The translations under genes were made by a program, and so were the position numbers. From Halocaridina rubra (taxonomy: Eukaryota; Arthropoda; Malacostraca; Decapoda; Atyidae): DNA of 64,000 nt. Below, piece after piece: positions 39,201-59,505 of this stretch; within the stretch, counting starts at the first letter, position 1, and every line of letters begins with the position of its first letter. The notes under the pieces were generated by a model. That model was given only the letters and a program-made list of their open reading frames with translations. It was not told where the DNA came from and searched no databases. Location: NCBI GenBank assembly GCA_037179515.1, contig JAXCGZ010000120.1, forward strand, positions 65,001 through 129,000, in the 5' to 3' direction.

Positions 39201-41145
39201 ACATAACACTCACCAAGCAGCCTCATCTCACAGGTAGTGTAGAGATTTGCAGCTCGCGGATTGGTCGGTGTAGCGACTGCTTCTTCCTATCTACCTCCAG
39301 ACTCTGGAACTCTCTTCCTCCTTCTGTCTTTCCTAATTCTTATGACCTATCATCCTTCAAAAAGCAGATCTATCGACATCTCAGGGCCTAGTCCTCCACA
39401 GCTCTGGGTCCTCTGTACTTTGACTTTTTTCTGTCTGTCGTTTTCTTTTGTGTGATATTACCTCATCTCTGCCTTGTCCTTAACCTTTTTCTTTTCCTTC
39501 GTCTTGGAGTTTTCCTGTGCCCGGGCCTTTATTGATGAGGGCGGCAGTTTCTGCCTGTCCCGGTGTCAAAAAATAAATAAATAAATAAATTTAAAAAAAA
39601 TACAATGGCAGGCTTTTGGCCTCTCTGTAATTTCAATAAATAACTACACATTTATTTGTGTGCTCTTTACCAACATAACAGTTTTCCAGGAGTGAAGAAT
39701 GTGATCTTTAGGCTATGCCAAAGAATTACTAAGTAATGATGTAGAAATACAAGTTTTGGGGGTGTGCATATATCTAAAGCACAGAAATTTCAATGATCAA
39801 TTAATTGCTTTACTTGGGTGAAAACTCTAACACATGTTCGAAATGTTACTTAGAGGCTAAACACAATGACTTACATAAGAATTTATGGTAAATACAGGTC
39901 AAATGTCAGGACAAACTGCTGTACCTTATACTATTTCATATACCTTATACTGAACTTGAGTCTTATTTCAGTATTCGAAAATAATGGGTTAAAAATATAT
40001 GTGTATTACCATCTCCAGTGGATATACTCCTAATCTATAAATGTTGGAAAATTATTCACGTTATAAAATTATACCGTATTTCTTTACAATTATGCGCCAG
40101 TCTCACTTTGGAAGTGAAAATTATATTTTTTCCTATGGCTTTTGCGAAGTTATGAATATTACCTTAAAAACGGTCGGAAAATATACTGCTACTTTCAGGA
40201 TAGCATAGGTTTGGTTTGCTTCAGTTGGTACATATTTTCCCGTTAAAATTCGTTTTAAGCACCCCCTTCCATTGCCTACCCGAGAAATCTGTTACCACCA
40301 CATACCTTAAATTCGCCAATTTAAGGTATGTTGGGTTAGGTTAGGTTAAGTTAGTTTTGATTAAGTTAAATCACGTTATTTATGTACCCAGCAATTTAGG
40401 CATATCACAAAAAATAATGATTTCGGAGTAAAAATATATCAGATTAATTCAAAACATATCGAATTTCATTAGAAAAAAATATCAAGTCCCAATGTTGAAA
40501 AGGTGCATAAAACTAATATGAACTCATTTTCCAATGGTTTTCAGTCATATTCATTTGGTAATTTAAAAAAAAATATAGGAAAAATGTATTTTCACCCTAC
40601 TAATTCAGTTTGGCGCAATTATAAAAATTTACCAAAAATGCAATAAAAATCTACAACATTAATAGCATTAATGACAAAGAAAACTACCTAAAAGTAAGTT
40701 TCTACAAGGTAGGCCTTACAGCCTGTCAGTGGGATAAAATCGACAAAACTAAGTACTGAAATGAGACGGTCATATTTCAGTGTTCGAGAGTAACGAGTTA
40801 AAGACATACCTTTAACGTCATATCCAGTGGATTATTCCCAGCACTAAGGAAAGTGGGTTTTGATTCGTTTTATGCTCCCATTCCATAGCCTACCCCCCCC
40901 AGAAATCAGCGTTACCAGTCAGTTTAATTATGGTTAGGTTAAATACCCACGGCCCTAGACCAATTTCGGCCCGAGCACAGAAAAGAGCGATTTCCGAGGA
41001 AAACAATTATCAGATTATTAAAACATATCAAAGTCTATCCGAGTTAAGTTCTAAAATAAAAAAAGGTGCCTCGAACGAATCCTCATTGAACAAAAAAAAA
41101 AAAATTAAATCTCACCGTAACTTTTCCTTTGAGTGTTTTATGCAT
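5999..41145 (-). CDS. DNA2: DNA2 ATP-dependent helicase/nuclease, 23 coding exons, 1,485 aa
   Basis: DNA2 cuts and unwinds 5' flaps during Okazaki-fragment maturation and resects DNA ends in the nucleus. I joined 23 exons at GT/AG sites; they sum to 4,458 nt, a multiple of three, with compatible phases throughout. Domains in order: PIP-box-like motif (residues 17-24); a long Ser- and acid-rich extension with a basic cluster near 240-255; a RecB-like nuclease with C579, H606, D712, E729 and K731; Fe-S cysteines C824, C827 and C833; then a superfamily 1 helicase with GFPGTGKT (1080-1087), DEAS (1192), VGDPQQLPP (1215-1223), QYRM (1255-1258), [11 protein letters not shown] (1388-1398) and LNVAITRAK (1426-1434). 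No key residue is missing. Human DNA2 is about 1,060 aa and lacks the extension; budding-yeast Dna2 has one of similar size. Identity is very secure; exon 1 is the least certain part. Confidence 0.95.
6651..6798 (-). mobile_element. tRNA-derived SINE copy
   Basis: Reverse orientation. Shows the family hallmarks: CCCATT...GGGTGGACACAG, GGATGCCCTTCCTAAC, and a tRNA-like head at the right end. Confidence 0.65.
6849..6960 (-). mobile_element. tRNA-derived SINE copy (3' part)
   Basis: Reverse orientation. Contains TTTGAATGAAGGTGGACACAG and GGATGCCCTTCC. It sits tail-adjacent to the copy at 6651. Confidence 0.6.
7073..7255 (-). mobile_element. Diverged SINE copy
   Basis: Weaker match to the same family: a promoter head at the right (CATCCGACCACTGCGGCC) and a GGGTCTTGAACCGACAAC B-box region. 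Confidence 0.4.
7880..8033 (+). mobile_element. tRNA-derived SINE copy, nearly complete
   Basis: Head GCCGTAGCACAGTGGTTCGA (A box), middle ATTCAGCCTTAAATCCCCAG, tail CTGTGTCCACCCCAATGCAA and GGGGATTAACAGTGACA. One of the best-preserved copies. Confidence 0.7.
8242..8433 (-). CDS. DNA2: DNA2 exon 22 (motif V, residues 1352-1415)
   Basis: Encodes [16 protein letters not shown] and [20 protein letters not shown], motif V with its glutamine and arginine. Acceptor TTTTTAG|GCAGG and donor CCAAAG|GTAAGG. Confidence 0.95.
8513..8682 (+). mobile_element. tRNA-derived SINE copy
   Basis: Contains GCTCTGTGGTAGAGTGCC, AGAGCATCCAGCCTTATTCC and TAGGGATTAATTGACATGAA. Confidence 0.65.
9021..9194 (-). CDS. 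DNA2: DNA2 exon 21 (residues 1294-1351)
   Basis: Acceptor ATCTAAG|AATGAA and donor TTGAAA|GTAAGC. Encodes [14 protein letters not shown] and [18 protein letters not shown], corresponding to the vertebrate PVCFLNTDKVPAPE and TEAKLIVFL stretches. Confidence 0.9.
9595..9781 (-). CDS. DNA2: DNA2 exon 20 (motif IV, residues 1231-1293)
   Basis: Encodes [11 protein letters not shown] and [16 protein letters not shown] (motif IV). The donor is ACT|GTACGT in phase 0. The 3' splice site lies only about 37 nt from an inserted PIF/Harbinger-like element. Confidence 0.93.
9819..10443 (+). mobile_element. PIF/Harbinger-like non-autonomous element with MADF-type ORF remnant
   Basis: Ends are inverted: left AGACCCCCATACACTATCAA, right (complement) AGGTCCCCATACACTATCAA, each followed by TCATGA. 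The flanks repeat TTA, the target duplication expected of PIF/Harbinger. An inner stretch around 9980-10150 reads YWREF and [18 protein letters not shown] residues, like the MADF/Myb protein these elements encode. It lies in the DNA2 intron just upstream of exon 20. Confidence 0.6.
10445..10500 (+). mobile_element. SINE tail fragment
   Basis: GTGTTCACCCCCATTTGAAT and GGGGTTTAATGATTATAAAA resemble the family's 3' end only. It directly follows the Harbinger-like element. Confidence 0.5.
10731..11053 (+). mobile_element. Short pogo/Tigger deletion derivative
   Basis: It is flanked by TA. Terminal repeats GAAGGGGGGTCTTCGATTTA and, on the other strand, CGGGGGGGTCTTCGACTTAT. Inside, GGCAGTGCTTTGAAGAAGAG onward encodes [20 protein letters not shown], the N-terminal helix-turn-helix of Tigger transposases. 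The rest of the transposase is deleted. Confidence 0.65.
11221..11324 (-). CDS. DNA2: DNA2 exon 19 (motif III, residues 1197-1230)
   Basis: Encodes [17 protein letters not shown], helicase motif III. Acceptor ACCAG|GTCCTT and donor GCCAG|GTTAGT. Confidence 0.95.
12308..12397 (-). CDS. DNA2: DNA2 exon 18 (Walker B, residues 1167-1196)
   Basis: Encodes [20 protein letters not shown] and then [11 protein letters not shown]1192 and E1193 form the Walker B box. Acceptor CTTACAG|CTTGTT and donor TCACAG|GTATTG. Confidence 0.95.
12795..12860. mobile_element. Fragment of the GGCCAC...TTGTAAG MITE family
   Basis: GGCCGCATTCCCCTTGTAAG followed by TGGGGTGGCCAAGTC, the same end as the element at 48466. 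Confidence 0.4.
12909..13040 (-). CDS. DNA2: DNA2 exon 17 (residues 1123-1166)
   Basis: Encodes [19 protein letters not shown], matching the family's FLRLGxxxxVHP segment. Acceptor ATTCCAG|TCATG and donor GACAAG|GTAGGT. Confidence 0.93.
13530..14090 (-). mobile_element. LINE ORF2 C-terminal remnant
   Basis: Read on the minus strand it gives broken pieces such as [17 protein letters not shown] and LTPAELEEK that resemble the RT C-terminus of LINE polyproteins (a GHVxRMxDERLPK-like region). Several frameshifts. It is a weak, decayed fossil. Confidence 0.35.
14262..14415 (+). mobile_element. tRNA-derived SINE copy
   Basis: TAGCGGAATGGTTAGAGAAC, GGAAGGGCAGTCACCCATAA and GAGGATTAACGGACATTAAA. 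Nearly complete. Confidence 0.6.
14846..15388 (-). repeat. Tandem array of the DNA2 exon-16 5' splice site, ~36-bp unit, ~15 copies
   Basis: On the minus strand each unit reads like GAATATTCTACTCAAGCTTA then AAGTATGTGGGAAAGAT. The same block spans the true exon-16 end (ACATTCTACTCAAGCTTAAA|GTAAGTGGG), so each unit is about 22 nt of exon plus 14 nt of intron. About 13 of 15 copies keep a GT at the donor position, several as full GTAAGT or GTATGT. Three central units (near 15030-15120) are shorter and almost identical, which suggests recent unequal exchange. Confidence 0.85.
15389..15501 (-). CDS. DNA2: DNA2 exon 16 (second half of Walker A, residues 1085-1122)
   Basis: Completes GTGKT (K1086) and encodes [20 protein letters not shown], motif Ia. 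Acceptor TTTCAG|GAAAAA; donor CTTAAA|GTAAGT. The last ~22 nt of this exon plus the donor are the source of the tandem array at 14846-15388. Confidence 0.95.
15801..15857. repeat. (TTA/TTTA)n simple repeat
   Basis: AT-only simple sequence, no coding value. Confidence 0.85.
16030..16195 (-). mobile_element. tRNA-derived SINE copy
   Basis: Reverse orientation. CCCACTACGGAGGTGGAAAC, TAGACCCCCTTCCTAACGCC and a head ending CTCCTGCAGCCCC. Confidence 0.6.
17673..20792 (+). mobile_element. RTE-type LINE, near full length, frameshifted
   Basis: It lies antisense in the DNA2 intron that splits the Walker A box. Pieces in order: endonuclease (LRVGTLNVG near 17975, [13 protein letters not shown] at 18070, [10 protein letters not shown] at 18270, [14 protein letters not shown] at 18390); reverse transcriptase ([15 protein letters not shown] at 19355, [13 protein letters not shown] at 19745, [16 protein letters not shown] at 19905, [11 protein letters not shown] at 20000); C-terminal LKxxGHVxR-like and ARNIDPT end. 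Stop codons or shifts at about 18020, 18221, 18477, 18833, 19174, 19546, 19792 and 20122 mean it is dead. The catalytic FADD box itself is intact. It ends in a GAAGAAGA tail. Confidence 0.9.
20793..20937 (-). mobile_element. tRNA-derived SINE copy
   Basis: Reverse orientation, directly after the RTE tail. TTCATCCCCATGTGAAAGGG at one end, TCTAACCACTGTACAACTGC at the head. Confidence 0.6.
20980..21131 (-). CDS. DNA2: DNA2 exon 15 (first half of Walker A, residues 1034-1084)
   Basis: Encodes the Q-motif-like [20 protein letters not shown] and then GFPGT. The exon ends after the first base of the next Gly codon (phase 1), so the P-loop is finished by exon 16. Donor CACAG|GTATGC. Confidence 0.94.
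21400..21552 (-). CDS. DNA2: DNA2 exon 14 (residues 983-1033)
   Basis: Acceptor TTTATAG|AAATTT and donor GATAG|GTAATC. Encodes FTIDRCEYQ and [23 protein letters not shown], the lead-in to the helicase core. Confidence 0.9.
22157..22257 (-). CDS. DNA2: DNA2 exon 13 (residues 950-982)
   Basis: Encodes [20 protein letters not shown], equivalent to the family's AGDRVIVSGEERSLFAL strand region. Acceptor CTTTAG|GCCGGT and donor GACAG|GTAAGG. Confidence 0.9.
22328..22440 (+). mobile_element. tRNA-derived SINE copy
   Basis: GGGGACCGTAGTGCAGCAGT, TTCGAGCACCCAATTCAGGA and CTTAATTCTTCAGCTCTAAC. The 3' tail is lost. Confidence 0.55.
22803..22947 (-). CDS. DNA2: DNA2 exon 12 (residues 901-949)
   Basis: Acceptor TTTTGCAG|GGAATC and donor CTACAG|GTAGAA. 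Encodes the linker with [12 protein letters not shown] and [13 protein letters not shown] 2.66-kb intron upstream carries a decayed Tigger element. Confidence 0.85.
23399..25355 (+). mobile_element. Tigger/pogo DNA transposon, nearly complete, decayed
   Basis: Inverted ends CTGGGAGTCCCTGTTTTACC and, on the other strand, CAGGGGTCCCCATTTTACAT, each flanked by TA. The transposase starts at 23797 ([13 protein letters not shown]) with the CENP-B-type helix-turn-helix, then an HTH_Tc5-like region, the DDE region with [16 protein letters not shown] (24370) and a C-terminal tail to about 25030. Stop codons at 24171, near 24355 and at 24675 inactivate it. It sits in the DNA2 intron between exons 11 and 12. 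Confidence 0.85.
23797..25030 (+). pseudogene. Tigger transposase pseudogene
   Basis: The reading frame breaks at 24171, around 24235-24360 and at 24675. The DDE aspartate block [10 protein letters not shown] is still readable; the later acidic residues cannot be placed with certainty. Confidence 0.75.
25609..25718 (-). CDS. DNA2: DNA2 exon 11 (residues 865-900)
   Basis: Encodes [16 protein letters not shown], a family signature before the helicase. The donor reads AGAAAG|GTCATT, a poor match to consensus after the GT, but the phase and the next exon fit exactly. Confidence 0.85.
25907..26077 (-). CDS. DNA2: DNA2 exon 10 (Fe-S cysteines, residues 808-864)
   Basis: Encodes [13 protein letters not shown], the CX2CX5C triad (C824, C827, C833) that completes the 4Fe-4S cluster with C579. 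An alternative AG 11 nt upstream would bring in a stop codon, so the acceptor TTTCAG|CTAGGG is chosen. Confidence 0.93.
26962..27079 (-). CDS. DNA2: DNA2 exon 9 (residues 768-807)
   Basis: Acceptor AAATTAG|AGATGG and donor AGTAAG|GTATGT. Encodes [17 protein letters not shown], the conserved LRNQ helix of the nuclease domain. Confidence 0.9.
27341..27660. repeat. Dispersed decapod-type repeat
   Basis: Opens with CTTGGCTGTTTCCCCCTTTT then ATTGGGGGGTAGCCGACATC and ends CGTCACAATCGCTCACCACT. GC-rich against its surroundings; class unknown. No conserved protein. Confidence 0.45.
27755..27892 (-). mobile_element. tRNA-derived SINE copy
   Basis: Reverse orientation, 40 bp downstream of DNA2 exon 8. 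Contains CACTATTAATCCCAATTTGG and GATGCCCTTCCTAATG. Confidence 0.6.
27933..28063 (-). CDS. DNA2: DNA2 exon 8 (PLELKTG motif, residues 725-767)
   Basis: Encodes [12 protein letters not shown] with E729 and K731, the PD-(D/E)XK core, then [16 protein letters not shown] and GLLLYLR. Acceptor ATCCAG|GTTGTT and donor TTTGAG|GTAAGA. Confidence 0.94.
28987..29129 (-). CDS. DNA2: DNA2 exon 7 (catalytic Asp, residues 677-724)
   Basis: Encodes [21 protein letters not shown]712 in GKID is the metal-binding aspartate of the nuclease. Acceptor TTATCAG|TGAGG and donor ACTAAG|GTGAGA. Confidence 0.94.
29964..30608 (-). other. 214-codon open frame of unknown nature in a DNA2 intron
   Basis: Uninterrupted from [20 protein letters not shown] to a stop at 29964, on the DNA2 strand. 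The first 90 residues look protein-like ([27 protein letters not shown]); the rest is Ser/Thr/Pro/Tyr-rich low complexity. I do not recognise it. It may be part of an unclassified mobile element; a splice into DNA2 is not needed for the DNA2 frame. Confidence 0.3.
30737..30932 (-). CDS. DNA2: DNA2 exon 6 (residues 612-676)
   Basis: Acceptor TTTATAG|GTTGTC and donor TACAG|GTAATA. Encodes a helical linker within the nuclease domain ending [16 protein letters not shown], equivalent to the LPSFCKWAGDF part of vertebrate DNA2. Confidence 0.9.
31105..31235 (+). mobile_element. tRNA-derived SINE copy
   Basis: GTTTGAGCCCACTGTAAGGC, AGGAAGGGCATCCACCCTTA and GGGAATTAAATAGTGACACA. Confidence 0.6.
31520..31597 (+). 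mobile_element. SINE 3' fragment
   Basis: GCTCCAATCTGTCCGTATCA and AATAGGGATTAATAGTAACA followed by TAAAATGGCAAA. Confidence 0.55.
31731..31892 (-). CDS. DNA2: DNA2 exon 5 (nuclease start, residues 558-611)
   Basis: Encodes [20 protein letters not shown], with C579 as the first Fe-S cysteine, and GSLVHELFQ, with H606 as the RecB-family histidine. Acceptor TTTCAG|GGTCTC; the donor AGAG|GTTGGT is weak but in frame. Confidence 0.93.
32338..32425 (-). CDS. DNA2: DNA2 exon 4 (residues 528-557)
   Basis: Acceptor CTTACAG|GTCTC and donor AAGAAG|GTAAGTA. Encodes [18 protein letters not shown]..., matching the GDIIHL segment of the family. Confidence 0.92.
32642..32818 (-). CDS. DNA2: DNA2 exon 3 (residues 469-527)
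   Basis: Acceptor GTTTCAG|AGCCAT and donor TTTCTG|GTAAAT. Encodes the start of the region alignable to other DNA2 proteins, the N-terminal beta-rich part before the nuclease (RHVVTEVN..., CSLKGFW). Confidence 0.9.
33553..33705 (+). mobile_element. tRNA-derived SINE copy
   Basis: GGGATAGTTTGGTGGTAGAG, GGTGTTAGGAAGGGTATACA and TTTAAATAGGGACTTAGATA. Confidence 0.6.
34410..35785 (-). CDS. DNA2: DNA2 exon 2 (N-terminal extension, residues 11-469)
   Basis: A single large exon with acceptor TTTTCAG|CCCCTC and donor AACAA|GTAAGT. It encodes the PIP-box-like QTKISSFF followed by a low-complexity Ser/Thr/Asp/Glu-rich region with several SP/TP dipeptides (candidate CDK-type sites) and a basic cluster [16 protein letters not shown] that resembles a bipartite nuclear localisation signal. 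It has no counterpart in human DNA2, so the function is inferred. Confidence 0.92.
36078..36120 (+). mobile_element. SINE head fragment at the LINE 5' junction
   Basis: GGACTGCAGTAGTACAGTGG TTAGACCGC is the SINE promoter head; the body is replaced by LINE sequence. Confidence 0.5.
36130..39592 (+). mobile_element. Jockey-like LINE, near full length, broken
   Basis: Antisense in DNA2 intron 1. The endonuclease is intact across 36520-37190: [32 protein letters not shown] and GKSDHSVIS. The reverse transcriptase is split by frameshifts near 37497 and 37980 and by stops at 38226 and 38716: [36 protein letters not shown] and the FADDS catalytic box. A 63-bp tandem duplication lies just after that box. 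It ends CCGGTGTCAAAAAATAAATA in an (AAAT)n tail. Confidence 0.88.
38526..38651 (+). repeat. 63-bp in-frame tandem duplication inside the LINE RT
   Basis: GATTCTATCCTTCACTATTC through ATTCGTAATCA occurs twice in direct succession, adding 21 residues ([20 protein letters not shown] twice) right after the FADD motif. Confidence 0.95.
41116..41145 (-). CDS. DNA2: DNA2 exon 1 (start exon, residues 1-10)
   Basis: ATG at 41145-41143 with A at -3, ten codons, then a donor ACG|GTGAG. An in-frame TAA lies upstream with no earlier ATG. Phase 0 joins directly to exon 2 and gives a short basic N-terminus running into the QTKISSFF motif. Chosen by splice phase and position only, so a transcript is needed to be certain. 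Confidence 0.7.
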
Positions 41146-41199
41146 TGTTCGCGTTTCGTCCTGAATTTGTGAAATGAGCGGGAGAATGTTGTTTACGTG

Positions 41200-41207
41200 T
41201 GACGTCA
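41200..41207. promoter_or_regulatory. CRE palindrome TGACGTCA near the DNA2 start
   Basis: A perfect 8-bp CREB/ATF site lies about 55 bp upstream of the DNA2 ATG, in the region between the two divergent genes. It is likely in the core promoter or 5'UTR; function is inferred from the motif and position. Confidence 0.45.
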
Positions 41208-41879
41208 CATCCACTTAACAAATTTTAATATATGATTGTTAATGTACTTTAGTTTAACTAATATGATGTACTTTGCCAACAGTAATTACTCTTATAATGT
41301 TTTATTTATGAATTTACGCCTTTTAGTTCCATTTTCAATATAAGGTGTGGTATATTTTTTTTCTTATGAAATAAAACGAAATTGAGCCGTTCCTTACGTG
41401 TATTTTTTTTTTTATAATAGAGAATGGAAACCCTTTTTGTCTTATGATATTTTTCAGCTACATTATCATTAAGTGAAACTTGTAATCAACTGAAATTACA
41501 CTCATGTGTGTGTGTGAGTGTGTTTTTTTTTTACCATCGAATAATAACAGTTTCTTTAGTATGATGTAACATTAATTATTTTACATTATTATTTCTTAAA
41601 CTATGGAATTCTAAATAACTGGTCGTGCGAACTGTATTTGAACCCCTTTAATTTAGATAATGAAAAAAAAAAAGGATGGAGAATTATAACCGTAAACGTT
41701 AATTTAAAAAAAAAATTATATTGAAATTAGAGATAACATATAATTTGACTTTTAAATATTATTATACAACCCATTTTCATTTTAGAAAGAAAAATAAATA
41801 TTCTAAAATTTTTTCCAACTAAAATAAGATCTGAGAGATATTTTAGTATATATATGAAGAGCCAAAGTTGAGATATAAA

Positions 41880-42051
41880 GAACGCATCCATTGTCCCAAG
41901 AGACTGACGAAGGTCAAGTCAGCTGTTGAATTACTTCGTGCAAGTTGATGAATATTGGCTAAATCAACCCAATTGATGAATATTGCCAAATTTAGTGCTT
42001 AGTATATTTGATTAAAGTGTTATATGCGATTGTTTCTTCCAGAGAAGAGTG
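41880..42051 (+). other. Candidate 5'UTR exon of ZC3H3
   Basis: A strong donor, GAGTG|GTAAGTATG, ends at 42051, upstream of ZC3H3. The ZC3H3 start codon lies 11 nt after an acceptor (TTATTGCAG at 44613-44621), so a non-coding first exon is expected upstream. The 5' edge given here is a guess. Confidence 0.3.
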
Positions 42052-42919
42052 GTAAGTATGTGATGAGAGATTCTGAGGTTATAGAGTTGAAGTATCTTAT
42101 ATCGGGATAATAGGTTATATGTAGATTTTTTTTTTTTTTTAGAATAATGTAAAAAGAAAAAATGATTGAATTTCTACCAGTAGGATAACACATGAGACTT
42201 GTAGTACACCATAGGTTAGGTTAGATGGAGTTATCAGTGCCCTAATGTGGAAAGTTAGAGATAATCTTGGGTTATCTGGACAATTTGAAAGAGGTTATTG
42301 CAAATACCAGTTTGGCTAGGTTAAATAATTAATCTACTAATTATATGAACGAAAATCATAAAAGAATGTACTGTATCTTAGGTTAAGTGAAGTTCTTGGT
42401 ACCATAACGGGAGTAGTTTGGGATATACAGTAATTACTTTCACACCTCATTGAGTGCATTAAATAGATTAAGTATTGAAACAAATCCAAATCAGCTTAGG
42501 AGCGGTAATTTCTTTTAATAGCTCATATACAAAGCGGGCATGAAGTAACCTAACTAGCCTAATATAATAAATGTTATAAGATTCTTTCCTAACTGGGGGT
42601 GTGGAAGTAAAGATATACTAAAATTGACTTCATAAGATATGCAGGGTACTTGACATCTACAAAGCCAGGCGATTCAAGCCATGCCAAACAAGGGCAGAAT
42701 ATTGCTTTCGTAATGTACAAACCCTCATGGTAAGAATTTCCAATTAGGATTGTTTGCAAAGCAAAGGAGACCTCCTCCGAGTTCCCCTAAGTTTCGTAAA
42801 AGTCTACTAAATGGGGTTGAGCGAGGGAACTGGGACTTCTCTCCTTTGTATATTCTTCCCACAAAGAGAAGTTTTTGCTCTGACTCAGTTATCCACTTTA
42901 TAAGTGGGATAATGGATTT

Positions 42920-42921
<2 letters not shown>

Positions 42922-43004
<83 letters not shown>
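42922..43004. repeat. (TA)n microsatellite
   Basis: About 41 TA units in the region between DNA2 and ZC3H3. No transposon end is visible at its borders, unlike the other (TA)n tracts here. Confidence 0.97.
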
Positions 43005-43009
<5 letters not shown>

Positions 43010-43112
43010 AAATAAGGTTATATGTTTACTCTCACACCCCAAGTAGGAAAATATTTCATAATATGTAATATATTACATTAGGTTAGCTCCCCCCCCCCCA
43101 GTTAAGAAACGA

Positions 43113-43382
43113 GTTTATAAATGAAATTTTTGGTTTTTATTTTAGGTAGTTTGTCAATTTCATATTTTTATTTCACTCGTTCAGGGTGTGAAAGTTTTTA
43201 GCTAGTCAAGAAATACGGTAAAATAAATTAGTGCTCAATAAAAAATGTCTTTTTTATTGAGCACTAATTTATTTTACCGTATTTCTTGACTAGCTAAAAA
43301 CTTTCATACCCTGAACGAGTGAAATGAAAATATGAAATTGAAAAACTACCTAAAATAAAAACCAAAAATTTCATTTATAAAC
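43113..43382. repeat. Near-perfect 270-bp palindrome, 133-bp arms, 4-nt loop
   Basis: Left arm starts GTTTATAAATGAAATTTTTG and ends GTGCTCAATAAAAAA; loop TGTC at 43246-43249; right arm is its inverse complement with only about three mismatches by eye. The right arm stops exactly where a truncated RTE fragment begins. Confidence 0.95.
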
Positions 43383-43601
43383 TGATGAACAGTATGTTGG
43401 GAGGAGGGTGATGGAAATGGATATACAGGGTAGGAGAAGGAGGGGGAGACCAATGCGTAGGTGGATGGATTGCATCAATGAAGACCTGAGGTCTAAAGGT
43501 TTGTTGGGTGATGATATATGGGACAGAATCATATGGAGAACACTGGCCAGATTTATCGACCCCCCTTAAAAGTGGGAAAAGATGTAGACGAAGAAGAAGA
43601 A
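43383..43601 (+). mobile_element. 5'-truncated RTE LINE fragment
   Basis: TGATGAACAGTATGTTGGGA to ATCGACCCCCCTTAAAAGTG plus a GAAGAAGAAGA tail matches the 3' end of the RTE at 20567-20790. Confidence 0.85.
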
Positions 43602-44045
43602 AAAAAATGTGTTTTTCATTATAGGACATCTGGGATCCTGAAAAGAAAATGTAACCCTGTGGTTCTCTGGGGTTATACATACTTATGAGTCAAGTCACCT
43701 AACCTAATATAACCTAACCAAAGCCAATCTAGCCCAATATTACAGAATCACTTAATTTTAATTGGGGTTTTGGAGTTTACTCATATTTACAAGATCCAAG
43801 TACCCAACACCCAAACCTCATCACCACCACCATCTCAATCAGCTGCCAGCGATATATTGTTCATGCTAAAGCTCTCAAATTTTATTATGGCCCACTTAAG
43901 AAACTATGTTATGAATTAGTGCAGTCCTTAAATTGGTTGCAGATTATGTAATGTATATATATGTGTCCAATAGCACTTATTTTTGTTTGTATAGCTTGAG
44001 TTCATTATTTTTCATTTTGTAAATGTTATGAACATTTCATGCTGT

Positions 44046-44195
44046 GGGGGTTTGCAGTAGCACAGTGGTTAGTCTGCTGCGTTCACACCCATTGCAGGCC
44101 GTCAAGAAGTCATCCACCTTCATTCTCCAGCACCAGCTTATATATATATGTCCACACCCTCTCAAATGGGGAATCGATAGTGAGACAAAATGGCC
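44046..44195 (+). mobile_element. tRNA-derived SINE copy, nearly complete
   Basis: GGGTTTGCAGTAGCACAGTG GTTAGTCTGC head; GTCCACACCCTCTCAAATGG and GGGAATCGATAGTGAGAC tail. It lies 440 bp upstream of the ZC3H3 coding start. Confidence 0.7.
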
Positions 44196-44632
44196 AACAT
44201 TTAATCTATTATTGCGTATTATATTAAGTGAAAAGTAGTGATATATCTGTAGAATCTTCAATTTATACTTGAACATGCCTCCTTTAGTGAATGGCATTAT
44301 ATTCTAGAGAGCCAAACTAGAAATGTTCGGTTTTTTATATCCCAAAGAGGATTAATATTTGGTTAGGGATTTAGGGGCTTCCTTATAATTGACAGTTATC
44401 TGAATGTGTACTTCACTTAAAGGTGTCTATGCTCGTGTGAAATTGTTAAAAAAAAATTCCTTTGATGACATTATTAGATTGTAAGCTATTTTGCTTATAT
44501 CAATACAGTACAGTAGAGCTATAGTCATTAAAAACATGCACATACTTAAAATTTACATATTGTAATATTCAACTGATATTTGACTCTTCTTTAAATCCTA
44601 TTGGCAAAATCTTTATTGCAGTATTAAATATA

Positions 44633-59455
<14,823 letters not shown>

Positions 59456-59499
59456 CTGTGATACAACTGTGCTTTGTTGGTATTTTGGCAATCTGTGAT

Positions 59500-59505
59500 A
59501 ATAAA
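59500..59505 (+). terminator. Candidate ZC3H3 polyadenylation signal AATAAA
   Basis: AATAAA 45 nt after the ZC3H3 stop; another lies at 59655-59660. The close spacing makes the first plausible for a short 3'UTR. Confidence 0.4.

Noticed and set aside
40325..40360. Telomere-like GGTTAGGTTA run
   Set aside because: Only a few degenerate copies; short AACCT/AGGTT runs occur at several places in the window.
42725..42920. Possible exon encoding RPPPSSPKFRKSLLNGVERG
   Set aside because: Abuts a (TA)n tract and has no clear splice pair; more likely part of a dispersed repeat.
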